From NCBI GenBank assembly GCA_964398315.1, contig CAYNMV010000011.1:1-64000 (forward strand): a stretch of 64,000 nt of DNA, read 5' to 3'. The DNA is from JADLCB01 sp964398315. GTDB lineage: Bacteria > Planctomycetota > Phycisphaerae > Tepidisphaerales > Tepidisphaeraceae. Below, piece by piece: positions 41,527 through 50,630 of the stretch (its first letter is position 1; every line of letters begins with the position of its first letter). The position numbers and the translations under genes are program-made. The notes under the pieces are model-generated. The model made no database searches and had not been told where the DNA came from. It saw nothing but the letters and a program-made list of their open reading frames with translations.

Positions 41527-43389
41527 CTATCGCGCGGCCAGTTCGGCCTCGACGCTCAGCGTCTGCTGGCCGCGCTGGATCTCGATCCGCACGCGTTGAC
41601 CCGGCTCGGCATCGGCGAGGGCCGCTGTCAAATCATAGACATTTTCGATCGGCCTGTCGCCAAAGCGGGTGATGACATCGCCGTCACGCAGCCCGGCCCG
41701 TTCGGCCGGGGATCCCGGGACGGTACCGGTGATCGCCGCACCGGGCAGGTTTTCGACATCGTCATAGCGGGGCACGACCCCCAGCCGCGCCCGGCCGCCA
41801 CCTGGAGCGGGGCCGGTGGTGGAGGGGTCGCTGCTGGCGATGTAGTGCGGCCGGGGCATCTCGGCCAGCTTGATGACCAGCTCGGCTGCCAGGTCCACCA
41901 CCTGCCGCAGGCCGTCATAGTTGATTTTGTCGGCATCGTCGGTGGGGCGGTGATAGTCGGCATGCACGCCAGTGAAGAAAAACAGCACGGGGATGCGCTT
42001 GAGGGCGAACGAAGTGTGATCGCTCGGCCCCAGGCCGCCACGGCCGAACGGCTTGATGCGCAGCGGCGAGCGCTCATCCAGTCCAGCCAGGAGCGGTTCG
42101 AACGCCGCTGCCGTTCCCATGCCACCGACCAGCAGATGATCATCGCGCGCCCGCCCGACCATATCGAGGTTCAGCATGGCAATCATCTGCTCCAGCGGCG
42201 CTGGGGGATGATTCACAAAATGCCTCGACCCCACCAGTCCGATCTCCTCGGCGGTGAAGGCAACGAAGATGACCGAGCGTTGCAGCGGCGTATCGGGCTC
42301 ACTGCCCGGTGCATCCGGCCGGCTGGCCGGCTGTGTTGTTGCAGATGGATGGCCGCCCACGGCCAGCCGATCCGCCACGGCCAGCATGGCCGCAACACCC
42401 GAGGCGTTGTCATCTGCCCCGTTGTGGATCGCGCTGGAACGCTGCGCCAGCGAGCCGGGTCCACCCCGGCCGAGGTGATCGTAGTGCGCGCCGATGACGA
42501 TGTATTCATCGCGCACTACGCCCGGCAGGTACGCCATCACATTCCGCAGCGTGTGCGTGCGTCGTTTCAGTTGTACGCGCCCGCTCACGGTGGCTCCCTC
42601 CAGCATCAGCGAGGCCGGTCGGCCGGTGTGGTCGATGCGCTGTTGCAGCTCTGCCAGGGTGGGCGCCCCGCCACGGCGCAACAGCGCCTCGGCCACCTCC
42701 TGGCGCACATGCAGGAACGGCAGCTTGCGGTCCGGCGCAATGAACGATTGTGCAAACGGCAGCAGCGTATCGGCGCCGTGATGCAGTGGCGGATTCACCA
42801 GTAACACCGCCCGCGCCCCGCGCGCCTGGGCAGCGCGCATCTTCGATGCCAGTGCCGCGTGCCGCGACCAGCCATGATCCGCCAGCCGGCTGCTGCCATC
42901 GGCGGTGTGCGGCTCGTAACGCAGCAGCAGGACCACCTTTCCAGCCACCTCGACCCCGGCGTAGTCATCGTAATCGTGCTGTGGGTCAACTACACCATAC
43001 CCGGCAAAGACCACCGGCCCGGCAAACGCTCCCTCATCCGAGAAGGCTGCTACCGCGAAGTCCTCATTCAGCGCATACGCCGTATCGCCGCCGTTCAGCG
43101 CGGTGTCCGCGTCCACCCCATCGGCGAAGACGAGGTCGAATGGCTGGAAATAGCTGTTGTGACCCGGCAGCGGCTGCAGGCCAGCCCGCTCAAACCGGCG
43201 CGCAATGTACTCAGCGGCCCGGTCCAGGCCGCGCGTCCCGATGCCACGCCCCTCCAGTTCATCAGAAGCAAGATAGGCAATGGCCTGCTCCAGCGAGGGC
43301 GGCGCTTCGCGGCCCTCGCTCATCGCCGGACGAGTCGTGCAGGCGCTGAGCAGGAAAATCAGCAGCAGGCCGGGCAGTCGTGAGCGCAT
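41527..43389 (-). CDS. M28 family zinc aminopeptidase lipoprotein with PA and PDZ domains
   Basis: 620 aa. Lipobox LLSAC (Cys about residue 16) gives an outer-surface or periplasmic lipoprotein. A PA domain (about 110-230) is inserted before the catalytic M28 domain (about 240-500). Zinc ligands appear in IGAHYDHLG, NGADDNASGVAAML and FTAEEIGLVGSRHF, with MLNLDMVGR and SDHTSF supplying the rest. The last 95 residues are a PDZ domain (GSPAERAGLRDGDVITRF) that may bind substrates or partners. It should release amino acids from peptides outside the cytosol. TACAAT lies 7 nt before the ATG, so it is probably leaderless. A longer frame to 43440 has no signal peptide at its start. Confidence 0.92.
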   Translation of the reverse strand: MRSRLPGLLLIFLLSACTTRPAMSEGREAPPSLEQAIAYLASDELEGRGIGTRGLDRAAEYIARRFERAGLQPLPGHNSYFQPFDLVFADGVDADTALNGGDTAYALNEDFAVAAFSDEGAFAGPVVFAGYGVVDPQHDYDDYAGVEVAGKVVLLLRYEPHTADGSSRLADHGWSRHAALASKMRAAQARGARAVLLVNPPLHHGADTLLPFAQSFIAPDRKLPFLHVRQEVAEALLRRGGAPTLAELQQRIDHTGRPASLMLEGATVSGRVQLKRRTHTLRNVMAYLPGVVRDEYIVIGAHYDHLGRGGPGSLAQRSSAIHNGADDNASGVAAMLAVADRLAVGGHPSATTQPASRPDAPGSEPDTPLQRSVIFVAFTAEEIGLVGSRHFVNHPPAPLEQMIAMLNLDMVGRARDDHLLVGGMGTAAAFEPLLAGLDERSPLRIKPFGRGGLGPSDHTSFALKRIPVLFFFTGVHADYHRPTDDADKINYDGLRQVVDLAAELVIKLAEMPRPHYIASSDPSTTGPAPGGGRARLGVVPRYDDVENLPGAAITGTVPGSPAERAGLRDGDVITRFGDRPIENVYDLTAALADAEPGQRVRIEIQRGQQTLSVEAELAAR

Positions 43390-43396
43390 TGGCCCG

Positions 43397-43402
43397 ATTG
43401 TA
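43397..43402 (-). promoter_or_regulatory. Leaderless-type -10 box of the M28 peptidase gene
   Basis: TACAAT on the minus strand, 7 nt before the ATG at 43389. Confidence 0.5.
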
Positions 43403-43493
43403 GGCGGCCTGAGGGCAGGGCGGGCGCAATCCTGCACCAATCCCGTGGATGCGGCGGACGGATCCCGTGGATGCGACGGACGGACCAGGCCGG

Positions 43494-44156
43494 CTACTCA
43501 GCACTGGGCTGGGTCGTCGCTGCCTTCACGCGATCGGGGGCGGCGGCCATCAGCTTCTGAATCTTGGCCGGTACCCACTGTCGCACATAGGGATTATCGG
43601 GATTGCGCTGGGCAAAGTCCTGGTGATAGGCCTCGGCGGGATAAAACTGCTCGAGTGGTTCGAGCGTGGTAACGATCTTCTTCGGGGCGTAGACCTGCTG
43701 CTCTTCAAGCTGGCGGATGTACGCCTCGGCGATGCGCTTCTCCTGCTCATCGGCGTAGAAGATGGCAGAGCGGTACTGGTAGCCGGCATCCGGCCCCTGG
43801 CGATTGGGCGTGGTGGGGTCGTGGGTGGAGAAGAAGATGCGCAGGAGCTGCCCGTACGTGATCCTGCGCGGATCATAGGTGATCTGAACAACCTCGGCAT
43901 GTTTGGTGCCGCCAGCGCAGATCACATCGTACTTGGCCGTCTCGGCAGTTCCGCCGGCATAGCCGGAGACAACATCGCTGACGCCGTCTACCTGTTCAAA
44001 TACCGCCTCCACACACCAGAAGCACCCCGCGGCGAAAACCGCGGTGCGCTGGGTCTGATCCTCGGGGACGACCAAGTCATCCTTCGGCTGGGGCAGATCC
44101 TTGCCGTGGGTCGGCCTCTCGCAAGAGAACGCGGCCAGTCCAAGCATGAACATCAT
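43494..44156 (-). CDS. msrA: Exported peptide-methionine (S)-S-oxide reductase
   Basis: 220 aa. Repairs methionine sulfoxide in proteins. The catalytic Cys is in AVFAAGCFWCVEAVFEQ (GCFWC, about residues 42-46), followed by SGYAGG and later the HDPTTPNRQGPDAGYQYRSA block. An N-terminal hydrophobic stretch (FMLGLAAFSC) suggests export or lipid anchoring, so it probably acts on envelope proteins. The ATG at 44156 has GAGGAG 5 nt upstream; a longer frame to 44186 adds ten residues. No MsrB partner is in the window. Confidence 0.9.
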   Translation of the reverse strand: MMFMLGLAAFSCERPTHGKDLPQPKDDLVVPEDQTQRTAVFAAGCFWCVEAVFEQVDGVSDVVSGYAGGTAETAKYDVICAGGTKHAEVVQITYDPRRITYGQLLRIFFSTHDPTTPNRQGPDAGYQYRSAIFYADEQEKRIAEAYIRQLEEQQVYAPKKIVTTLEPLEQFYPAEAYHQDFAQRNPDNPYVRQWVPAKIQKLMAAAPDRVKAATTQPSAE

Positions 44157-44353
44157 CACGACTCCTCTAACAGGGTGCAGCAGCATAGTTCGCCTCGCAC
44201 CCCAATCATAGGCGCGTGTTCACCGGGTTGAAATATCTTGCGGACCGGCCTGCTCAAGGCAGCGAAGCCGGCGCCATCCCGTTCCCGGCTGTTTGGATGG
44301 GGGACTGGAGTCTGGTGCAGCCGGGTGGCCGCTGTGGGAATCAGGCGGATAAA

Positions 44354-44410
44354 CAGAAACGCGGATGAACGCGATGGATTGCTCCAGCAGCGCTCATCCG
44401 CGTTGATCTG
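44354..44410. repeat. Hairpin downstream of the phosphofructokinase gene
   Basis: Perfect 11-bp arms AACGCGGATGA (44358-44368) and TCATCCGCGTT (44394-44404), with CAG/CTG pairing just outside. It lies 22 bp past the phosphofructokinase stop and may end that transcript. The word ACGCGGAT recurs near 15.6 and 63.3 kb. Confidence 0.6.
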
Positions 44411-44425
44411 TGATTTTGATTTCGC

Positions 44426-45640
44426 TTACTTCATCTCACTGAACATTCCGACCGTGGGCAGCGAGCCCACCAGTGGCCTGGCGTAGTCGATGAAGGCCTG
44501 GGTGATATCGTTGCCATCCTTGATGTACTCAGCGGCCAGGTGCTTGGTTTCGCGGGCCACATCCTTGAGATCGGCCAGGCCGTACTCGATCTGGTAGGGG
44601 CTGTTGCTGATGCGCTTCATCACCACCGACAGGCCGGCGTTGTTCTTCTCATCGGCCGAGGCGATAACCGCCTGGCGGCCCACTTCGCGGGCCTCGGCGG
44701 CGTCCGTCTCGGAGGTATAGCCGGGGAACGACCGCTGCAGGTAACCAAAGGTGTCGCTGCGCACGCGCTTGATCTTAAGGTGGGTCTTGATCAGGTCGCC
44801 CAGGAAGTCACCCAGGATGCCCGAGCCCGAAAGCTGCACGTTGCCGTGGCTGTCCTTCTCAACCGCCCGGCCCAGCTTTTCGGCCAGCACCACCGCCATC
44901 GGCGTCCCTTTCTCATCGTGGATGCCCTCGCTGACCGCGATCACGCAGCGGCCCAGCTTCTTGTAGACCCGGTCCACATCGCCGAGGAACTTGTCCACGC
45001 TGAAATCGGCCTCGGGCACATAGATGAGGTGGGGGCCGTCATTCTCGTACTTGCGGGCCAGCACGCTGGCGGCCGTGAGAAAGCCGGCATGGCGTCCCAT
45101 GATGATGTCCACCTTCACGCCCGGCAGGCTCTTGTTGTCAAAGTCATCGCCCATGATCGCGCTGGCGACGAATTTGGCGGCCGATCCGAACCCGGGGGTG
45201 TGGTCATGCACGCGCAGGTCGTTGTCGATCGTCTTGGGGATGTGGAACGTGCGCAGCTCGTAGTTGGCCTGCCTCGCCAGGTCATTGACGATGCGGGCCG
45301 TGTCAGCCGAGTCGTTGCCGCCGATATAGAAGAACGTGCGGACGTTGTTCTTCTTGAACGTTTCGAAGATGCGCTCGCAGTAGGCCGCATCGGGCTTGTC
45401 GCGGGTGCTGCCAAGGGCGGCGGCCGGCGTAAGGGCAATGCGCTCCAGCAGCTCCTCGGGGGCTTTGTCCAGCTCGATGAAGTCCTCATCGACGATCCCG
45501 CGCACACCGTGACGGGCGCCCAGCAGTTTCTCGATATGCCCGTGCTTGCGCGCTTCCAGGGCCACGCCCACCAGCGACTGATTGATGACCGAAGTCGGCC
45601 CGCCCGACTGCCCAATGACGGCATTGCCTCTGACTGCCAT
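44426..45640 (-). CDS. 6-phosphofructokinase, probably pyrophosphate-dependent
   Basis: 404 aa, phosphofructokinase A fold. GQSGGPTSVINQSLVG (about residues 7-22) binds the phosphoryl donor; FYIGGNDSADTARIVN (about 103-118) carries Asp where ATP-dependent enzymes have Gly, pointing to PPi use; PKTIDNDL (about 136-143) and MGRHAGFLTAA (about 183-193) are the fructose-6-phosphate and catalytic loops. PPi-PFK lets glycolysis run reversibly. AAAGG precedes the ATG weakly. It is transcribed leftward toward msrA with 269 bp between them, so it is probably separate. Confidence 0.88.
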   Translation of the reverse strand: MAVRGNAVIGQSGGPTSVINQSLVGVALEARKHGHIEKLLGARHGVRGIVDEDFIELDKAPEELLERIALTPAAALGSTRDKPDAAYCERIFETFKKNNVRTFFYIGGNDSADTARIVNDLARQANYELRTFHIPKTIDNDLRVHDHTPGFGSAAKFVASAIMGDDFDNKSLPGVKVDIIMGRHAGFLTAASVLARKYENDGPHLIYVPEADFSVDKFLGDVDRVYKKLGRCVIAVSEGIHDEKGTPMAVVLAEKLGRAVEKDSHGNVQLSGSGILGDFLGDLIKTHLKIKRVRSDTFGYLQRSFPGYTSETDAAEAREVGRQAVIASADEKNNAGLSVVMKRISNSPYQIEYGLADLKDVARETKHLAAEYIKDGNDITQAFIDYARPLVGSLPTVGMFSEMK

Positions 45641-45808
45641 GATTCAACCTTTTTGTTTGGATGAACAGAAGAACATCGTGACGAGGTAAAAATCATAAGG
45701 GCGGCGGGGTGCCATTCAAGCGATCGCGGCAATCGGCGATGAAAATCGCATCTCCGCCCGGCGATCGGCCGCCCGGCTTCTCCCCCTTGGCCGGTGCGTT
45801 GAGAGGCC

Positions 45809-45814
45809 TATCAT
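45809..45814 (+). promoter_or_regulatory. Leaderless-type -10 box of the MscS gene
   Basis: TATCAT, 8 nt before the ATG at 45823. Confidence 0.4.
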
Positions 45815-45822
45815 GCGAGGGC

Positions 45823-46956
45823 ATGTCGTTCCTCAACTATGAAATCTACGCCAATCCCCTCTCCCTCTGGCTGATCGCGCTCGGGCTGATGCTCGTGATC
45901 TGGGCCGTGCTGACGGTCCTCAAGTGGTTCATCGTCACCCGTATCGGCGCCTGGGCCAGCCGCAGGCAGTCACCCATTGCCGATTTTTTTGTGCAGGTGG
46001 TGGCCCGCACGCGGCTGGCCTTCATCATTCTGCTGGCGGCGGCGCTGGCACTGCTGAGCCTGAGTGGCGGCCGCATCCTGGTTCTGCCGGCGCCGGTTGA
46101 GCTGCTGCTGCACCGGGTGCTGGTCATCGCCGTGCTGGTCCAGATGACCTTCTGGGGCACGCAGGTGATCGACTTTGCCATCGCCCACTGGGTACGACGG
46201 CAGGAGCGCCGGGACGACTCGGGTGAACTGGGGGCTTCGCTGCGTACCACCATGGCAGCCGTGCGCCTCACAGCGCGCATTGCCCTCTATTCACTGATCT
46301 TCCTGCTGATCCTGGACAACCTGGGTGTCAACGTGACCGCGCTGGTGGCCGGTCTGGGTGTTGGCGGGATCGCGGTGGCGCTGGCGGTGCAGAATATCCT
46401 TGGCGACCTGTTCAGCTCCTTCTCCATCGTGCTGGACAAGCCGTTCGTACTGGGCGATTTCGTGATCGTCGGCAACGAGATGGGGACGGTCGAGAAGATC
46501 GGCCTGAAGACAACGCGCATCAAGAGCCTGGGCGGTGAGCAGATCGTCTTCTCCAATACAGATCTGCTCCAGAGCCGCGTGCGCAACTACAAGCGCATGG
46601 CCGATCGACGGATTGTGTTCAGCTTCAGCGTGCGCTACGAGACCCCGAGCGAACTGCTCGACCAGATTCCACAGGTGGTGCGCCAGATCATCGAGAACCA
46701 GGAGAACACGCGCTTCGACCGTGCTCATTTTCAGAGTTTCGGTGAGTCAGGCCTGCGATTTGAAGTGGTCTACTATGTGACCAACCCCAGCTATAACGTC
46801 TACGCCGCGATCGAACACCGCATCAACCTGGCCCTCCATCGACGCCTGGCGGAGATGGGAGTCCGCTTCGCCCACGCCATTCGCTCGCTGCGGGTTGATC
46901 AGTTGCCGCCCATCCGCGTGGAGTCCGTGCAGGCGGCGGGCGAGTCGGCGGGCTGA
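45823..46956 (+). CDS. MscS family mechanosensitive channel
   Basis: 377 aa. About five membrane helices: residues 14-34, 65-85, 95-115 and 150-170, then the pore helix with LVAGLGVGGIAVALAVQNILGDLF (about 175-198), in which Gly/Ala residues pack the MscS channel. The cytosolic beta domain follows (PFVLGDFVIVGNEMGTVEKI, about 206-225) and a C-terminal alpha/beta part to about 365. It opens under membrane tension to protect against osmotic downshock. The ATG at 45823 follows TATCAT by 8 nt; the frame opens at 45709 without similarity. Confidence 0.92.
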   Translation: MSFLNYEIYANPLSLWLIALGLMLVIWAVLTVLKWFIVTRIGAWASRRQSPIADFFVQVVARTRLAFIILLAAALALLSLSGGRILVLPAPVELLLHRVLVIAVLVQMTFWGTQVIDFAIAHWVRRQERRDDSGELGASLRTTMAAVRLTARIALYSLIFLLILDNLGVNVTALVAGLGVGGIAVALAVQNILGDLFSSFSIVLDKPFVLGDFVIVGNEMGTVEKIGLKTTRIKSLGGEQIVFSNTDLLQSRVRNYKRMADRRIVFSFSVRYETPSELLDQIPQVVRQIIENQENTRFDRAHFQSFGESGLRFEVVYYVTNPSYNVYAAIEHRINLALHRRLAEMGVRFAHAIRSLRVDQLPPIRVESVQAAGESAG

Positions 46957-47031
46957 GGCAAGCCGGGCGGACATCGTGCGAGGGAAGGCATGCCGCCCGG
47001 CGGGGCGGCTGGGCAGGCGATGCCGGCCAGC

Positions 47032-49212
47032 CTAGGCCAATGCCTCACTGCTCGCGGTCGTGAAGACCTGGCGCTCGTAGAGCTGGCGGTAGATAGGGCA
47101 GGTGGCGATCAGGTCATCGTGCCGGCCGATGCCGGCGATCCGGCCGCGCTCCATGACGACGATCTGGTCAGCCGAGAGGATTGTGCTGAAGCGGTGGGCG
47201 ATGACGAAGGTAGTGCGCTCATGCATGAGCTGCTCGATCGCCTGCTGGATCAGGTGCTCACTTTCGGCATCGATCTGACTGGTCGCCTCGTCCAGGATCA
47301 TGATCGGCGTCTGGCGATAGATGGCCCGGGCGATGCAGATGCGCTGTTTCTGCCCGCCGGACAGCTGCGCCCCATGCTCGCCGAGGACGGTGTCGTACCC
47401 ATCGGCCTTTTCCATGATGAAATCATGGGCAAAGGCCCGGCGGGCGGATTCGATCACGCGGTCACGGTCAATGAAGCTCTCGCCGTAGGCGATGTTCTGC
47501 TCGATGGTGCCGGGGAAGATGACTGAATCCTGCGTCACAATGCCGATTTGCCGCCGCAGGCTGCGCAGGGTGGCCTGGCGGACATCGACGCCATCGATCA
47601 TGACCCGGCCCGAATCCACATCATAGAACCGCGGCAGCAGGGCCAGCAGGGTGGTCTTGCCCGAGCCGTTGCGCCCGACGATGGCGACGCTCATCCCTTT
47701 CTTCACCGTCAGGCTGACATTGCTCAGCGCGGGGGCCGGGGCGCCGGGATAGGTGAAGGTGACATCGTCAAAGGTGATCTCGCGCTGGATTGGCTTGAGC
47801 TTGAGCGGACGCACGGCCGGCACATCGGCCGGGCGGGCACTGGCCGCCCCGGCGTCGATCGCTGCGCTGCGTGCAACCGCCATCGGCTTGCGACGGCGCT
47901 CAACCGGTACCGCCAGCATCTCAAAAATCCGCATCGCGGCGGCGTTCGATTTCTGCAGCGCGTTATTGACCTTCGTCACCTTGCGCAGTGAATCGGCCAT
48001 GCCCGCCAGGCAGGCCATCACCATGATGAAATGCCCGGGATCGAGCGTGCCGGCCTTCAGCACCAGCCAGGCGGCGTACAGCATGATCGCGCCGACCATC
48101 AGCAGCATGAGCGATTCGATGATGGGCGAGCTCATCGCATCGGTGCGGCTCAATTTGAGCTGCTGGCGGACGACTTCGCGCATCACCTGCTTATACCGAC
48201 GGCGCTCGTGGCGCTCGGCGGTGGCGCCTTTCACCACGCGGATGCCGATGAGCGAGCCTTCGAGCTGGCCGAGGACCGAAGCGCTGCCTTGCAGCATCTT
48301 GCGATTCGCTCGGCGCATCTTCTTGCCGAACTTCTGGATCAGCACCACCATCACCGGCGCAAAGATCACGATAAACAGTGTCAGCCGCCAGGAGAAGAAC
48401 AGCGCCAACCCGAAGCTGAAGGCCGCCTTGATCGGCTCCTGCACCGCCTTGCCGAGGATGGCCTTGAAGCCATCCTGCAACTGCCCGGCATCCTGGATCA
48501 GCCGGCTGGTGACATCGCTGGTGCCCTTGAGGGAAAAATACCCCAGCGGCATGTGCAGGACGTGGTCGTAGAGGTGCCGCCGCATGTCCTCAACCGCGAG
48601 GATGGCAGCCTTTTCGCCGTAGTATTCCTGGAAGAAGCGGACGATATTGCCGAAAATTGCCAGTGCCGCCAGAACGCCGAAAACGACGCCGATCGAGGCG
48701 ACGGGATCGGCCGGGAGAGCGTGGGCGAGGCGCTGGCCGAAGCGCAGGTGCCAGGGGATCGGGTCCAGCGTCAGCCGCACCTGCTTGTCGGGCTTGACAG
48801 TCAACGTGACCGGACCCTGCCGTGTCGCGGCTTCTTCAAGAACAGACGGCCCGCCTGAACTGGCGTGGTCTGGCTGCACGAACGTAATTTCATCCCCGGC
48901 TTTCAGACCTGCCTGAGCTGCCGTTCCGCCCGCCTTTACATCGACGATGCGGACCACGTCCTTCTCCTCAGCCAGCTTCACATGCAGCCGGTTCTCGACA
49001 ATCTGCCGGTCCATCCAGGCCTGCACGCTGTCGCCGTAGATCAGCACGCGCAGGATCGGGAGCATGGTGGACAGGCCACTGGTAAAGGCCACGCCCACCA
49101 CCAGGGCGCAGATCAGCGAGGTCGCCACCAGCTTGCGATGCGGGTACAGGTATCGGCAGGCACGCCAGAAGGCGGCGGTGGAGCGGCTTTTGCGACGTTC
49201 TTTGTCATTCAT
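47032..49212 (-). CDS. ABC exporter (MsbA-like) with a PDZ-like domain in the first periplasmic loop
   Basis: 726 aa half-transporter. Helix 1 (KLVATSLICALVVGVAFTSG, about residues 27-46) is followed by about 135 residues of periplasmic sequence before helix 2 (about 175-195). That insert reads like a PDZ domain: VVRIVDVKAGGTAAQAGLKA then GDEITFV (about 84-110). Four more helices complete the exporter domain. The ATPase (about 480-720) has Walker A VGRNGSGKTTLL, signature LSGGQKQR and Walker B IMILDEATS. Substrate is not known; lipid or glycolipid export fits MsbA-like sequence. No ribosome site is obvious. Confidence 0.9.
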   Translation of the reverse strand: MNDKERRKSRSTAAFWRACRYLYPHRKLVATSLICALVVGVAFTSGLSTMLPILRVLIYGDSVQAWMDRQIVENRLHVKLAEEKDVVRIVDVKAGGTAAQAGLKAGDEITFVQPDHASSGGPSVLEEAATRQGPVTLTVKPDKQVRLTLDPIPWHLRFGQRLAHALPADPVASIGVVFGVLAALAIFGNIVRFFQEYYGEKAAILAVEDMRRHLYDHVLHMPLGYFSLKGTSDVTSRLIQDAGQLQDGFKAILGKAVQEPIKAAFSFGLALFFSWRLTLFIVIFAPVMVVLIQKFGKKMRRANRKMLQGSASVLGQLEGSLIGIRVVKGATAERHERRRYKQVMREVVRQQLKLSRTDAMSSPIIESLMLLMVGAIMLYAAWLVLKAGTLDPGHFIMVMACLAGMADSLRKVTKVNNALQKSNAAAMRIFEMLAVPVERRRKPMAVARSAAIDAGAASARPADVPAVRPLKLKPIQREITFDDVTFTYPGAPAPALSNVSLTVKKGMSVAIVGRNGSGKTTLLALLPRFYDVDSGRVMIDGVDVRQATLRSLRRQIGIVTQDSVIFPGTIEQNIAYGESFIDRDRVIESARRAFAHDFIMEKADGYDTVLGEHGAQLSGGQKQRICIARAIYRQTPIMILDEATSQIDAESEHLIQQAIEQLMHERTTFVIAHRFSTILSADQIVVMERGRIAGIGRHDDLIATCPIYRQLYERQVFTTASSEALA

Positions 49213-49269
49213 GCGATCTGCGTCCGTCGGTCGATACCTTGGTTATCGGACGAATGGTACCTTGCCGAT

Positions 49270-49329
49270 AGCCGATTTGCGATTGCCGCCCGGCGGCCGC
49301 GGCTCGGAGAATCGGCAATCGGCAATTGG
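49270..49329. repeat. GGCAAT-type imperfect hairpin upstream of the DegT gene
   Basis: GCCGATTTGCGATTGCCG (49270-49287) pairs imperfectly with CGGCAATCGGCAATTGGC (49312-49329), ending about 11 bp before the ATG. Similar elements precede nuoL, nuoM and nuoN. Confidence 0.5.
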
Positions 49330-49340
49330 CAGTCAACACT

Positions 49341-50483
49341 ATGGCCTCTATCCCTCTTTCCCAGCCCGACATCACGGAGGTTGAAATCAACGCCGTGATG
49401 GATGTCCTGCATTCCAATACGCTGTCGATCGGGCCGCGGATCGAAGCCTTTGAGGCCGCCTGTGCCCGGGTGGCCGGCCGGCGGCACGGGATCGGGGTGA
49501 ACTCGGGCACCAGCGGCCTGCACCTGTGCATGCTGGCCGCAGGAGTCAGGCCGGGCGATGAGGTCATTACCACCCCGTTTTCCTTCGTCGCCAGCGCCAA
49601 CTGCATCCTCTATGTCGGGGCCAGGCCGGTCTTTGTCGATATCGACCCCAAAACGCTCAACCTCGATGTCAGCAAGATTGAGCAAGCCATCACCCCGAAA
49701 ACGCGCGCTATCGTCGGCGTCGACTGCTTCGGCCATCCAGGCGGCATGGCCGAACTGGAGCGCATCGCGCAGAAATACGAACTGGTGCTGATTGAAGATT
49801 CCTGCGAGGCGTTCGGCGGGCGCACTGGTGGGCGGGCGCTGGGATCGTTCGGACGGGCGGGGGTCTTCGCCTTCTATCCCAACAAGCAGATCACCACCGG
49901 CGAAGGGGGCATGATCGTCACCGATGATGATGCCTTCGCCGCCACCTGCCGGGCACTGCGCAACCAGGGGCGTGAGGGGATGGCATGGCTGGCACATCAG
50001 CGGCTGGGCTACAACTACCGCCTCAGCGAGATCAACGCCGCCCTGGGCCTGGCACAGGTGTCACGCCTGGAAGAAATCCTCGAAGGCCGTCGGCGCGTGG
50101 CGCACAGGTACATGGAATGCCTGATGACCAACCGCTATCTCATCCTGCCGACGCTGGATGATGATTGCGTGATGAGCTGGTTTGTGTTCGTCGTGCGCCT
50201 CAATGACCTGTTTGCCGCGGGTGACCGCGATGAGATTATGATGGCGTTGCGGGCTGAGGGAATCGGCTGCAACAATTATTTCCCCCCGATCCACCTCCAG
50301 CCGTACATGGCCGAGGCGGTAGGCCACCGGGCGGGTGATTTCCCGGTGTGTGAATACGTTGCCAACCGCACACTGGCATTGCCGTTCTTCACCCGCATGA
50401 CCGACAGCCAGATCCTGCGCGTCTGCAAAACACTGGACCGCCTGCTCGAGAAGCAGCTTGTCGGGCGCACTGGCCGGTTCTGA
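49341..50483 (+). CDS. DegT/DnrJ/EryC1/StrS family sugar aminotransferase
   Basis: 380 aa, PLP-dependent, fold type I. Predicted to transaminate a keto-sugar nucleotide (for example UDP-4-keto-6-deoxy sugar) for LPS or EPS. GVNSGTSGLHLCMLAAGVRP binds the cofactor phosphate, EDSCEAFG (about residues 153-160) contributes the Asp that pairs with the pyridine, and FYPNKQITTGEGGMIVTDD (about 179-197) contains the Lys that forms the Schiff base. GYNYRLSEINAALGLAQ is the conserved helix. Divergent from the exporter gene and followed 147 bp later by a glycosyltransferase; likely a second, smaller polysaccharide unit. Confidence 0.9.
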   Translation: MASIPLSQPDITEVEINAVMDVLHSNTLSIGPRIEAFEAACARVAGRRHGIGVNSGTSGLHLCMLAAGVRPGDEVITTPFSFVASANCILYVGARPVFVDIDPKTLNLDVSKIEQAITPKTRAIVGVDCFGHPGGMAELERIAQKYELVLIEDSCEAFGGRTGGRALGSFGRAGVFAFYPNKQITTGEGGMIVTDDDAFAATCRALRNQGREGMAWLAHQRLGYNYRLSEINAALGLAQVSRLEEILEGRRRVAHRYMECLMTNRYLILPTLDDDCVMSWFVFVVRLNDLFAAGDRDEIMMALRAEGIGCNNYFPPIHLQPYMAEAVGHRAGDFPVCEYVANRTLALPFFTRMTDSQILRVCKTLDRLLEKQLVGRTGRF

Positions 50484-50630
50484 GCCGGCGCAATCGAACC
50501 GCCGATGAACACAGGTCTGGCGCAGGGGCTGCTTTCGTCATAGATGAACACCCGGTAAAAACTGGCTGCACACGGTGCTTGCCCCGGGACGAGCCCTCCG
50601 GGTTCACTTGCGGTGACCGGTTTTTCTCTC

